Source: JBHWPB01 sp043424675
GTDB taxonomy: Bacteria; Bacillota; Bacilli; Lactobacillales; Carnobacteriaceae_A
Direction of reading: 5' to 3'
Assembly: GCA_043424675.1 (NCBI GenBank)
Contig: JBHWPB010000147.1
Coordinates: 1-6,547 of the forward strand
DNA length: 6,547 nt
Every line of letters begins with the position of its first letter. Within the stretch, counting starts at the first letter, position 1. Position numbers and translations under genes: made by a program. The notes beneath the pieces were generated by a model. It searched no databases and was not told the DNA's origin. It worked only from the letters and a program-made list of their open reading frames with translations. This document shows, in pieces, positions 1-5,699 of this stretch.

Positions 1-77
1 TTCTTTTGAGAATTCCATCAATATAGAAGTAAAAACTAAGAACTATCTTAAAAGAAAGCACACTCCATGATAAAGTA

Positions 78-86
78 TGATAGAAT
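78..86 (+). promoter_or_regulatory. Probable extended -10 promoter for ndk
   Basis: A TG dinucleotide at 78-79, one base, then TAGAAT at 81-86 matches the extended -10 form (TGnTATAAT, 4 or 5 of 6 in the hexamer). Transcription would start near 93, just before the AAGGAGG at 101-107. No good -35 hexamer sits 17 bases upstream, which is tolerable for an extended -10 promoter. An overlapping TATGAT at 76-81 is an alternative. Confidence 0.4.
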
Positions 87-116
87 AGCTAAGGAAACTT
101 AAGGAGGAATTTTTTA

Positions 117-521
117 ATGAGTGAAAAAACTTTAGTACTAATCAAGCCAGATGCTGTGAAGAAAAACCTAATCGGACAGATTCTGCATGAGTATGAACGT
201 AATGGTCTAGAAATCGCAGAACTTAAAATGATGGACGCTTCAAAAGAAACTGCAGAAACACACTATGCAGAACATGCAGACAAGCCTTTCTATGGGGAGC
301 TCATCGACTTCATCACATCAGGGCCTTTAGTCGCTGTTATCATTGAAGGGGAAAATGCGATTGCTCGTGTACGTCACATCAATGGTGCGACAAACCCAGA
401 TGAAGCTGACGACAATACCATCCGTGCTCTATACGCGACAGATGTTTCTGAAAATGCGGTTCACGCCTCAGACTCGGTTGAATCAGCTGAAAAAGAAGTT
501 AATACTTGGTTTGGAAACTAA
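117..521 (+). CDS. ndk: Nucleoside diphosphate kinase
   Basis: This enzyme moves the terminal phosphate from a nucleoside triphosphate (mainly ATP) to nucleoside diphosphates through a phosphohistidine intermediate. It balances cytoplasmic NTP and dNTP pools. The protein is 134 residues, slightly short but normal for bacterial NDK. Visible active-site residues are the KPDAV motif with Lys10, Tyr50, Phe58, Arg86, Thr92 in GATNP, Arg103 in NTIR, Asn113 and the catalytic His116 in NAVHASDS. Family members more often have VHGSDS, and the Ala form is familiar from lactic acid bacteria. The ATG lies 9 bases after a perfect AAGGAGG. The gene is monocistronic: it has its own promoter and a terminator starting 22 bases after the stop. 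All key residues are present, so it should be active. Confidence 0.97.
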   Translation: MSEKTLVLIKPDAVKKNLIGQILHEYERNGLEIAELKMMDASKETAETHYAEHADKPFYGELIDFITSGPLVAVIIEGENAIARVRHINGATNPDEADDNTIRALYATDVSENAVHASDSVESAEKEVNTWFGN

Positions 522-542
522 ACTATAAAAATCTAAATGATG

Positions 543-575
543 AACTGCTGCTAAATTAAATAGCAGCAGTTTTTT
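543..575 (+). terminator. Intrinsic terminator of ndk
   Basis: An 11-bp perfect stem (AACTGCTGCTA, 543-553, pairing with 561-571) encloses a 7-base AT loop and runs into a T tract at 570-575. It lies just after the ndk stop and separates ndk from the rhodanese gene. Confidence 0.92.
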
Positions 576-605
576 CATTTAATTTTTAAATGGAATGCGA
601 ATCAA

Positions 606-634
606 TTTAAAATTAGGGTGATCTCTTATATAGT
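606..634 (+). promoter_or_regulatory. Possible sigma-A promoter for the rhodanese gene
   Basis: TTTAAA at 606-611 (4 of 6 to TTGACA) and TATAGT at 629-634 (5 of 6 to TATAAT) are separated by exactly 17 bases. The predicted start is near 641, giving a leader of about 37 bases. TATACT at 652-657 also looks like a -10, but a start from it would fall inside the ribosome binding site, so the upstream pair is preferred. Confidence 0.4.
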
Positions 635-677
635 AAAGGTGTTGGAGTCCTTATACTAAAATTGAGGAGAATCTATA

Positions 678-983
678 ATGGAGAAAATTGATATCAAAGA
701 TTTTGAAAAACTAGTGGATTCAGATTATGTCTTAAATATCATCGATGTCCGTCCACGTGAATTATATGATGAGGGACATGTACCGGGTGCGATGCATATT
801 CCTTTATCAGAGCTCGAAGGACGCTTAGATCAGTTAAACAAAGACGAAGAATATTACACGATCTGCCATGACGGCAAAGGCGCTAAAAAAGCAGCCGAGC
901 TGTTAGACGAAAATGATTTTGAAGTCACTCGAGTGGAGCAAGGAGTGCCTGACTATCCAGGTGAACTGGATACGGTTCAATAA
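678..983 (+). CDS. Single-domain rhodanese-like protein
   Basis: This is a 101-residue protein consisting of one rhodanese fold, a sulfur-carrier or sulfurtransferase module that usually holds a persulfide on a loop cysteine. The N-terminal part has the family pattern IIDVRPRELYDEGHVPGAMH (residues 21-40) followed by IPLSEL. The active-site loop is CHDGKG, with Cys63 as the expected persulfide carrier, followed by the KKAAELL helix. The usual loop ends in Arg (CxxGxR), but here that position is Gly68, so substrate specificity or activity may differ. There is no signal peptide, so it should be cytoplasmic. A GAGGAGA at 664-670 lies 7 bases before the ATG. It is not in an operon: terminators stand on both sides. 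The physiological substrate cannot be told from sequence. Confidence 0.9.
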   Translation: MEKIDIKDFEKLVDSDYVLNIIDVRPRELYDEGHVPGAMHIPLSELEGRLDQLNKDEEYYTICHDGKGAKKAAELLDENDFEVTRVEQGVPDYPGELDTVQ

Positions 984-1000
984 TCAGTCAAAGTAAATAT

Positions 1001-1037
1001 AAGAGACCTGTCTCACTTGAGGCGGGTCTCTTTTTTT
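1001..1037 (+). terminator. Intrinsic terminator of the rhodanese gene
   Basis: AAGAGACC at 1001-1008 pairs with GGTCTCTT at 1025-1032. The stem continues inward through G-U and G-C pairs to about 14 bp with an ACTT loop at 1015-1018. A run of seven T follows at 1031-1037. Confidence 0.92.
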
Positions 1038-1077
1038 ATCGTTTCAAACTTCTGCTGATCTAAAATCTTCTCCTCTG

Positions 1078-1106
1078 TTGCAAAACTATAACAGAATGAG
1101 TATAAT
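1078..1106 (+). promoter_or_regulatory. Strong sigma-A promoter of the amino acid transport operon
   Basis: TTGCAA at 1078-1083 and a perfect TATAAT at 1101-1106 are separated by exactly 17 bases. The start is expected near 1112, giving a leader of about 53 bases before the ATG at 1166. The -35 lies inside an imperfect palindrome, CTGTT-N10-AACAG (1075-1094). A second inverted repeat follows just after the predicted start. Confidence 0.85.
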
Positions 1107-1115
1107 ACTTAAAAC

Positions 1116-1144
1116 TATATTGTAAAAAATAAAACGACAATATA
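1116..1144 (+). repeat. Inverted repeat in the glnP leader
   Basis: TATATTGT at 1116-1123 and its exact reverse complement ACAATATA at 1137-1144 are separated by 13 AT-rich bases. The repeat starts a few bases after the predicted transcription start and ends 5 bases before the ribosome binding site. It could be an operator or a weak mRNA hairpin. It is not a terminator because no T tract follows. The regulator is unknown. Confidence 0.5.
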
Positions 1145-1149
1145 AAATT

Positions 1150-1156
1150 AGGAGTG
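1150..1156 (+). promoter_or_regulatory. Ribosome binding site that fixes the glnP start
   Basis: AGGAGTG at 1150-1156 is spaced 9 bases from the ATG at 1166. A longer in-frame reading from the GTG at 1154 would begin inside this site and have no site of its own, so 1166 is taken as the start. Confidence 0.8.
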
Positions 1157-1165
1157 GATTTAATA

Positions 1166-2611
1166 ATGAGCAGAGTAAGACAGGCAATTAGAAAGATAAT
1201 TATTCCCCTAATGATGCTGGCTTTATTTTTGGCTTTTCACCAGGAGGCAGCAGCTCAAGATACTGGGGAGCGTGTTTATGTTATCGGGACCGATACAACT
1301 TATGCCCCTTTCGAGTTTGTCAATACAGAAGGCGAGCTCGTCGGAATAGATATGGACTTATTAGAAGCAATTGCAAAGAATCAAGGGTTTGAATACGAAG
1401 TACGTGTTTTAGGTTTTAATGCAGCGGTTCAAGCGCTTGAAAGTAATCAAGTAGACGGAGTGATTGCTGGGATGAGTATTACTGATGAAAGACGCGAAGC
1501 TTTCGACTTTTCTGATCCTTATTATTCATCAGGATCCCAATTCGCAGTTTCAGCTGACAGTGATATCGAGTACTTTGAAGATTTAGAAGGGCAGACTGTC
1601 GCTGTAAAAACAGGAACAACAGGATACGATGTGGCCTCCGAATTATCAGAACAATATGGTTTCTCGCTAAATATCTTCGAAGATTCTGTGAACATGTATG
1701 AGGATCTACAAGTGGGGAATTCTCAAGCAGTTGTCGAAGATTATCCTGTCATGGTCTATGCAAATTCTACAGGGAGAGTCGATCTTAAATTTATTGAAGA
1801 GCAGCAAGCTGTGGCAGACAACGGCTTCGCTGTCAATAAAGGAGAAAACAGAGAACTTCTTCAGATGTTCAACGACGGATTAGCCAATATACGAGCTTCC
1901 GGCGAATATGATGAAATCATCTCTCGTTACTTAAGCGAAGAGGCTTTATCAGAACAAGGTGGAAGCGGAAATATTTTCACCCAGTTTATCGGGAATGCAG
2001 AACCATTATTGAGGGGACTTTGGAATACCATTTGGCTCACCTTTATCTCCTTCTTTATAGCGATGATTTTGGGCGTGCTTGTTGGATTGATGCGGATCAG
2101 TGATGTCACCCTATTAGAAGGAATCTCTCAGATCTTTATCGATATTATGCGAGGCACTCCTCTGATCGTTTTAGCCTTCTTTGTCTACTTTGGAATCCCA
2201 CAGATGACTGGCTTACAGTTTGAAGCGAATATAGCGGGAATCATCACATTGAGTTTAAACGCAACAGCTTATATTGCTGAGATTGTCCGCGGAGGAATCC
2301 AAGCAGTCGATGAAGGGCAGATGGAAGCCGGAAGATCACTCGGTTTACCGAGGTGGACCACGATGAAACGTGTCATCCTGCCCCAAGCCACTCAGATTGC
2401 TCTTCCTTCTTTCATTAACCAATTTGTCATTACTATGAAAGATACATCCATTTTATCTGTCATTGGTATCGTCGAGTTGACTCAGACAGGAAAGATCATT
2501 ATCGCAAGAACCTATGATTCGGGAAATGTCTGGCTCATCGTAGGAGCGATGTATATCATCTTGATTACTATTTTAACGAGAATTTCAGGTCGTTTAGAGA
2601 AGGAGTTGTAA
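1166..2611 (+). CDS. glnP: Polar amino acid ABC transporter, fused substrate-binding protein and permease
   Basis: This 481-residue protein fuses the extracellular receptor and the membrane channel of a polar amino acid importer, probably for glutamine and/or glutamate. Residues 1-31 form a signal peptide: basic start, hydrophobic core, and AAAQ near the likely cleavage point. Residues about 37-257 are a PBPb-type binding domain with DTTYAPFEF, the GIDMDLLEAIA helix, MSITDERRE (the Arg in this motif normally binds the alpha-carboxylate), FSDPYY, and the KTGTTGYD hinge region. After a short linker, residues about 283-477 form a HisM/GlnP-type permease with several hydrophobic segments and the EAA loop EAGRSLGLPRW near residue 387, which contacts the ATPase. 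Only one binding domain is present, unlike the two of Lactococcus GlnP. The ATPase gene follows 3 bases after the stop. Glutamine as ligand is inferred from family, not shown. Confidence 0.92.
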   Translation: MSRVRQAIRKIIIPLMMLALFLAFHQEAAAQDTGERVYVIGTDTTYAPFEFVNTEGELVGIDMDLLEAIAKNQGFEYEVRVLGFNAAVQALESNQVDGVIAGMSITDERREAFDFSDPYYSSGSQFAVSADSDIEYFEDLEGQTVAVKTGTTGYDVASELSEQYGFSLNIFEDSVNMYEDLQVGNSQAVVEDYPVMVYANSTGRVDLKFIEEQQAVADNGFAVNKGENRELLQMFNDGLANIRASGEYDEIISRYLSEEALSEQGGSGNIFTQFIGNAEPLLRGLWNTIWLTFISFFIAMILGVLVGLMRISDVTLLEGISQIFIDIMRGTPLIVLAFFVYFGIPQMTGLQFEANIAGIITLSLNATAYIAEIVRGGIQAVDEGQMEAGRSLGLPRWTTMKRVILPQATQIALPSFINQFVITMKDTSILSVIGIVELTQTGKIIIARTYDSGNVWLIVGAMYIILITILTRISGRLEKEL

Positions 2612-2614
2612 GCA

Positions 2615-3343
2615 ATGGCGATTATTGAAGTTAATAATTTAAGTAAAAGCTATGCTGATTTAGAAGTTCTGAAAGCGATTGACTTGAAAGTCGAAGAAGG
2701 TGAGGTTATTACAGTTATCGGTCCTTCGGGGTCAGGGAAGTCCACCCTCCTCAGGTGTCTCAATGGTTTGGAAGAAATAAATGGGGGAGAGATTTTAATT
2801 GAAGGAGAGAACATCGCTGATCCAAAGGTCAATATCGATAAAGTCAGAGAGAGAATAGGAATGGTCTTCCAACAATTTAATCTCTTCCCTCATATGACTG
2901 TCGAGGAAAATATTTCTTTAGCTCCTCTCGAGCTCGAAAGAATGACAAAAGAAGAAGCACGGAAAACAGCCTATGACCTCTTGAAGATCGTTGGGCTAGA
3001 AGAGAAAATAGAGGCTTACCCTGAATCGCTTTCTGGAGGACAAAAACAGCGTGTGGCGATCGCTCGTGCTTTAGCTATGAATCCCAAGATCATGCTTTTT
3101 GATGAACCGACCTCTGCTCTGGATCCAGAAATGGTAGGGGAAGTCCTCGCTGTCATGAAAAGGTTAGTAGCAGAGGGGATGACCATGGTGATCGTGACTC
3201 ATGAGATGGGCTTTGCCCGTGAAGCAGCCGATAAAGTTCTTTTTATGGATGATGGAATCATTGTCGAAGAGAATACACCAGAATTTATTTTTGAAAGCCC
3301 TCGCGAAGAAAGAACTAAGAATTTTCTAAACAAAGTATTGTAA
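2615..3343 (+). CDS. glnQ: Polar amino acid ABC transporter ATP-binding protein
   Basis: This cytoplasmic ATPase powers the fused transporter encoded just upstream. At 242 residues it is the usual GlnQ/HisP size. All motifs are intact: Walker A GPSGSGKST (residues 36-44), Q-loop in VFQQFNLFPHMTV, signature LSGGQKQR (139-146), Walker B IMLFDE (159-164) followed by PTSALDPE with the D-loop, and the switch His196 in VTHEMGF. FNLFPHMTV and the MGFARE stretch after the switch histidine are typical of the PAAT (polar amino acid) subfamily. The start follows the upstream stop by 3 bases, and its ribosome binding site AAGGAG (2600-2605) lies inside the end of glnP. This indicates one transcript and probably coupled translation. 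Confidence 0.95.
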   Translation: MAIIEVNNLSKSYADLEVLKAIDLKVEEGEVITVIGPSGSGKSTLLRCLNGLEEINGGEILIEGENIADPKVNIDKVRERIGMVFQQFNLFPHMTVEENISLAPLELERMTKEEARKTAYDLLKIVGLEEKIEAYPESLSGGQKQRVAIARALAMNPKIMLFDEPTSALDPEMVGEVLAVMKRLVAEGMTMVIVTHEMGFAREAADKVLFMDDGIIVEENTPEFIFESPREERTKNFLNKVL

Positions 3344-3348
3344 CACTG

Positions 3349-3376
3349 AAGCGATCCATGTCGATGGGTCGCTTTT
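3349..3376 (+). terminator. Probable intrinsic terminator of the glnPQ operon
   Basis: AAGCGATCCAT at 3349-3359 pairs with ATGGGTCGCTT at 3364-3374 (11 bp, one G-U wobble, 4-base loop), starting 5 bases after the glnQ stop. The T tract is only four bases (3373-3376), so termination may be partial. Confidence 0.75.
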
Positions 3377-3527
3377 GCAATAGAATCCCCTTAAACAAGA
3401 GGTTTGATAACAAAATAAGTGGCCAGTGCATATAGACTCAACGCTTTTTACAAGTGATTTTTTGCAATCTCTGCTATCCTAAAGAAGTAAGAAGACATAT
3501 CAGTTTCTAATGATTCGAGTAATAAAT

Positions 3528-3533
3528 GAGGTG
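3528..3533 (+). promoter_or_regulatory. Ribosome binding site that fixes the start of the first YsnF-like gene
   Basis: GAGGTG at 3528-3533 lies 6 bases before the ATG at 3540. An in-frame ATG at 3510 would add ten residues that include this site and has no ribosome binding site of its own. The second paralog begins at the same position of the alignment (both start 5-6 residues before VYGSY), which supports 3540. Confidence 0.75.
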
Positions 3534-3539
3534 AATAAA

Positions 3540-4346
3540 ATGGAAAATATATCTGTATATGGAAGTTACTTAAAGTTAGAAAAAGCGGACGAAGCTGCTG
3601 CTGACTTATTAAAGCAGGGTGTTGACGTCGAAGATATTTACTTTGTAGGCAGAAAAGAAGTCGTAGACGAGATTGAATCCCCCTTTCAGTCCATTGTCTA
3701 TGAACCGGAGAAGGAAGAGAGAACGTCAAATTCTGGTTTTTCATCCGTCATAGAGAGTCTTTCAGAGATTTTTACAGGAGAAAGAACGGATGATAATCCT
3801 TTTAAAGAGTACGATCACGATTTAAACAGAGGTTATATTCTCATCGTCGTCAATCGAGAGTTAGATGAAAATGGGCGCGTTGTACCCGGAGCTTTAGGAC
3901 CCAAGGAAATTGGCGAGTTCCACGATACCATTCAGCTCCACCAAGAACGATTAAATGTGGGCAAAATAATTGTAGAAGACAGCCATGTCCGAGTGGAGAA
4001 AAAAGTGATTGAAGAGGTGAAGAGAATTGAGGTCCCGCTTCGCCGCGAAGAACTGCATGTCACTCGTATCGAGGTTGACAGAGATGGAAACGAAATACCA
4101 GGAACAGAAACTGTTCATGTGGTACCGTTATCTTACGAGAACCCAGTCATTCAAAGTGAAACGATCTTGATAGGGGAAGTAGACATCAATAAAGTCGTTG
4201 AAAAATCACAAGAGACAGTAAGTGAAAAAGTTCTGAGAGAAGAATTGATCATAGAAGAAGGCGATGAAGGTAGAAGCGACATCTACCAAGAAGAAAAAAG
4301 AAAAAACTTAAACAAAGACAACTCTGATAATGATCTAAGGAATTAA
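3540..4346 (+). CDS. YsnF/AvaK-domain (DUF2382) general stress protein, paralog 1
   Basis: This is a 268-residue, strongly charged, cytoplasmic protein. Residues about 5-105 form an N-terminal domain like that of general stress protein 17M/YflT, with VYGSY near the start, a helix, then IYFVG, and a later YILIVVN strand. An RTSNSGF segment sits between them. Residues about 131-239 form the YsnF/AvaK domain (DUF2382), recognisable from IQLHQERLNVGK, VPLRREELHV and a second half ending VLREELIIEE. The tail to residue 268 is rich in Glu, Lys, Asp and Asn and probably disordered. Proteins of this type are linked to general stress, but their biochemical role is not established. A paralog of the same architecture follows 129 bases downstream, and no convincing terminator separates the two. 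Confidence 0.85.
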   Translation: MENISVYGSYLKLEKADEAAADLLKQGVDVEDIYFVGRKEVVDEIESPFQSIVYEPEKEERTSNSGFSSVIESLSEIFTGERTDDNPFKEYDHDLNRGYILIVVNRELDENGRVVPGALGPKEIGEFHDTIQLHQERLNVGKIIVEDSHVRVEKKVIEEVKRIEVPLRREELHVTRIEVDRDGNEIPGTETVHVVPLSYENPVIQSETILIGEVDINKVVEKSQETVSEKVLREELIIEEGDEGRSDIYQEEKRKNLNKDNSDNDLRN

Positions 4347-4383
4347 AGAGAGATTTCATCGAAAAATTCCTGATGCGTATTTT

Positions 4384-4412
4384 TTGCATTATTCTCTCAG
4401 AGGACATAAACT
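4384..4412 (+). promoter_or_regulatory. Possible promoter for the second YsnF-like gene
   Basis: TTGCAT at 4384-4389 and TAAACT at 4407-4412 (4 of 6 in each hexamer) are separated by 17 bases. A start near 4419 would give a leader of about 57 bases. The -35 lies in ATTTTTTGCA (4379-4388), which recurs upstream of the first paralog. Read-through from paralog 1 is also possible. Confidence 0.4.
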
Positions 4413-4475
4413 TAATTCAGTTAGAGAAGATATTTAAATTATTAAATAGCACAATTCAGAAAGGAAGATTTAATT

Positions 4476-5291
4476 ATGGTACAAAGATATGTTTATGGAT
4501 CATACCGAACAGTAGGGGAAGCAGAACGCGTCGCTGAGAAGATAAAATCTAGTGGGGTTCCTGTGGAGTCCATCATCATTGTTGGGAATGACGAAGCAAT
4601 CAGAAACCTGGGATCTGAATCTTTCCGAGTTGTTTCGCCAGATAACAGAGAAAGAACAGAAGACCAAGGGTTCTGGGAAAGTCTGAGAGACGCTTTCAGT
4701 GTCGATGAGACAGCAGATAGATATGACACTACAGATAGAGTAAGTATGGAAGACGTTGACCTTGATCTTGGAACACACCGCAGTGCACTAAGAGAAGGAA
4801 ATGTGCTTGTTTTAGTAGATGTCGAGTACCGTGACCAACTGAGAGAACACCGCGAAGCGGATACAGAGAGAATGTCAGATGCTGAAACAGTGAAATTACA
4901 CGAAGAACGTTTGAAAGCAGGCACTGTTGAAAATACAGAAGATGTTACGTTCAGAAAACGCGTTGTTGAAGAAGAAGTTACTCAAGATGTTCCTGTCCGT
5001 CGCGAAAAATTAAATGTAGAACACCGTGACGTTCCAGATGAAAGAGTTGCCGATTCTGATGCGGCTTTCCAAGAAGAAGAAATTGAGGTACACTTGACTG
5101 AAGAAACACCAGTTGTCGAGCGTGAAACCTACGTTACAGATGAAGTAGACATCAGTAAAGAAGTTGAAACAGATGTAGAGCAAGTTAAAGGTAAGACACG
5201 TAAAGAGGTCTTAGAAGAAGTAGAAGACACTGAGGTCGAGTCTGAAAGAACGCGTAACAGAGACCGCAGAGACGACAGAGATCGCCGCTAA
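4476..5291 (+). CDS. YsnF/AvaK-domain (DUF2382) general stress protein, paralog 2
   Basis: This 271-residue protein has the same layout as the gene upstream. The N-terminal 17M/YflT-like domain (about residues 5-115) has VYGSY, IIIVGND, an RTEDQGFWESL segment and NVLVLVD. The DUF2382 domain (about 138-250) has VKLHEERLKAG, VPVRREKLNV and ERETYVTDEVDISKEV. It differs in a shorter middle part of DUF2382 and in a C-terminal tail (about 255-271) made almost only of Arg, Asp, Asn and Glu, which could bind nucleic acid or simply be disordered. An AAAGGAAG at 4460-4467 lies 8 bases before the ATG. It is very acidic up to the tail. Its role is presumably in stress survival, by family only. A strong terminator follows. 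Confidence 0.87.
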   Translation: MVQRYVYGSYRTVGEAERVAEKIKSSGVPVESIIIVGNDEAIRNLGSESFRVVSPDNRERTEDQGFWESLRDAFSVDETADRYDTTDRVSMEDVDLDLGTHRSALREGNVLVLVDVEYRDQLREHREADTERMSDAETVKLHEERLKAGTVENTEDVTFRKRVVEEEVTQDVPVRREKLNVEHRDVPDERVADSDAAFQEEEIEVHLTEETPVVERETYVTDEVDISKEVETDVEQVKGKTRKEVLEEVEDTEVESERTRNRDRRDDRDRR

Positions 5292-5342
5292 AAACTTCTT
5301 TTATTAAATAATAACTGGTTAAAATTATGAGAATTAAAAATC

Positions 5343-5386
5343 AAAGGATTCACCCCCTTGTTTAGATAGGGGGTGAATCCTTTTTT
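5343..5386 (+). terminator. Strong intrinsic terminator after the YsnF-like pair
   Basis: A perfect 16-bp stem (5343-5358 with 5368-5383), including five consecutive C-G pairs, has a 9-base loop (5359-5367) and six T at 5381-5386. A T-rich flank on the opposite strand means it may also stop transcripts coming from the right. Confidence 0.95.
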
Positions 5387-5413
5387 ATTATAAAGGTGAG
5401 TATAATTATTTTT

Positions 5414-5676
5414 GGAGTGGTTTAGCATGAAAAATCTTATTACCGTAACTTGTAAAAATAAAGTAGATTGAGTTGGGATAAGAACCTCTTATTACGGTAA
5501 CTCAAATAAGAATTTATTCTGAGCTGTGTGAATGTAGTTTGATTAGAGGAACTCAGTTAAAAAGTAAGGATGAGTTAGGGGAATGAAGTCCGATTAGGTC
5601 AACTCAATAAACTAAAGAAGTTGAGTTGCTGGAATTATGATAAAAAGGAAATTGTTTAGAAAAAAGAAGAGTCTCA
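5414..5676. repeat. Degenerate 51-bp tandem repeat array with alternating TGAGTT and AACTCA boxes
   Basis: The gene-free stretch 5387-5699 holds this array. TGAGTT (TGAGCT in unit 2) begins at 5469, 5520, 5571 and 5622, exactly 51 bases apart. AACTCA begins at 5499, 5550 and 5601, also 51 apart. The unit is TGAGTT-N24-AACTCA-N15. A third conserved core lies inside: TATTAC at 5490 and GATTAG at 5541 and 5592. An older unit precedes (TATTAC at 5438 and AACTTG at 5447, offset 52). After 5627 the last unit decays, with a CTCAATAAA remnant near 5673. Units 2 and 3 match at 32 of 51 positions. In the minus-strand frame examined, a stop recurs at the same place in three units, and the plus-strand frames also close. 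It is therefore unlikely to be coding. Its function is unknown. Confidence 0.8.
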
Positions 5677-5699
5677 ATAAATAAATTTCATTAAAATTT

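Noticed and set aside
1154..1165. GTG start at 1154 for the transporter fusion
   Set aside because: The GTG overlaps the only good ribosome binding site, and the ATG at 1166 has the right spacing and gives a cleaner signal peptide.
3510..3539. ATG at 3510 as start of the first YsnF-like gene
   Set aside because: There is no ribosome binding site before it, the GAGGTG site lies downstream of it, and the paralog supports starting at 3540.
3448..3744. Minus-strand 98-codon frame across the promoter and start of the first YsnF-like gene
   Set aside because: It overlaps a well-supported gene and its upstream signals, has no recognisable domain, and I see no ribosome binding site that would support it.
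4338..4371. Inverted repeat AGGAATT/AATTCCT at the end of the first YsnF-like gene as a terminator
   Set aside because: The stem is 7 bp with a 20-base loop, is AT-rich and has no adjacent T tract. It is too weak to call.
4493..4924. Long minus-strand open frames inside the second YsnF-like gene
   Set aside because: They are antisense shadows of a biased, highly charged coding sequence. The products are low-complexity Ser-rich and resemble no family I know.
5414..5676. CRISPR array
   Set aside because: The regular spacing suggested it, but conserved blocks are only 6 bases, the filler is itself similar between units, and no cas gene is in the window.
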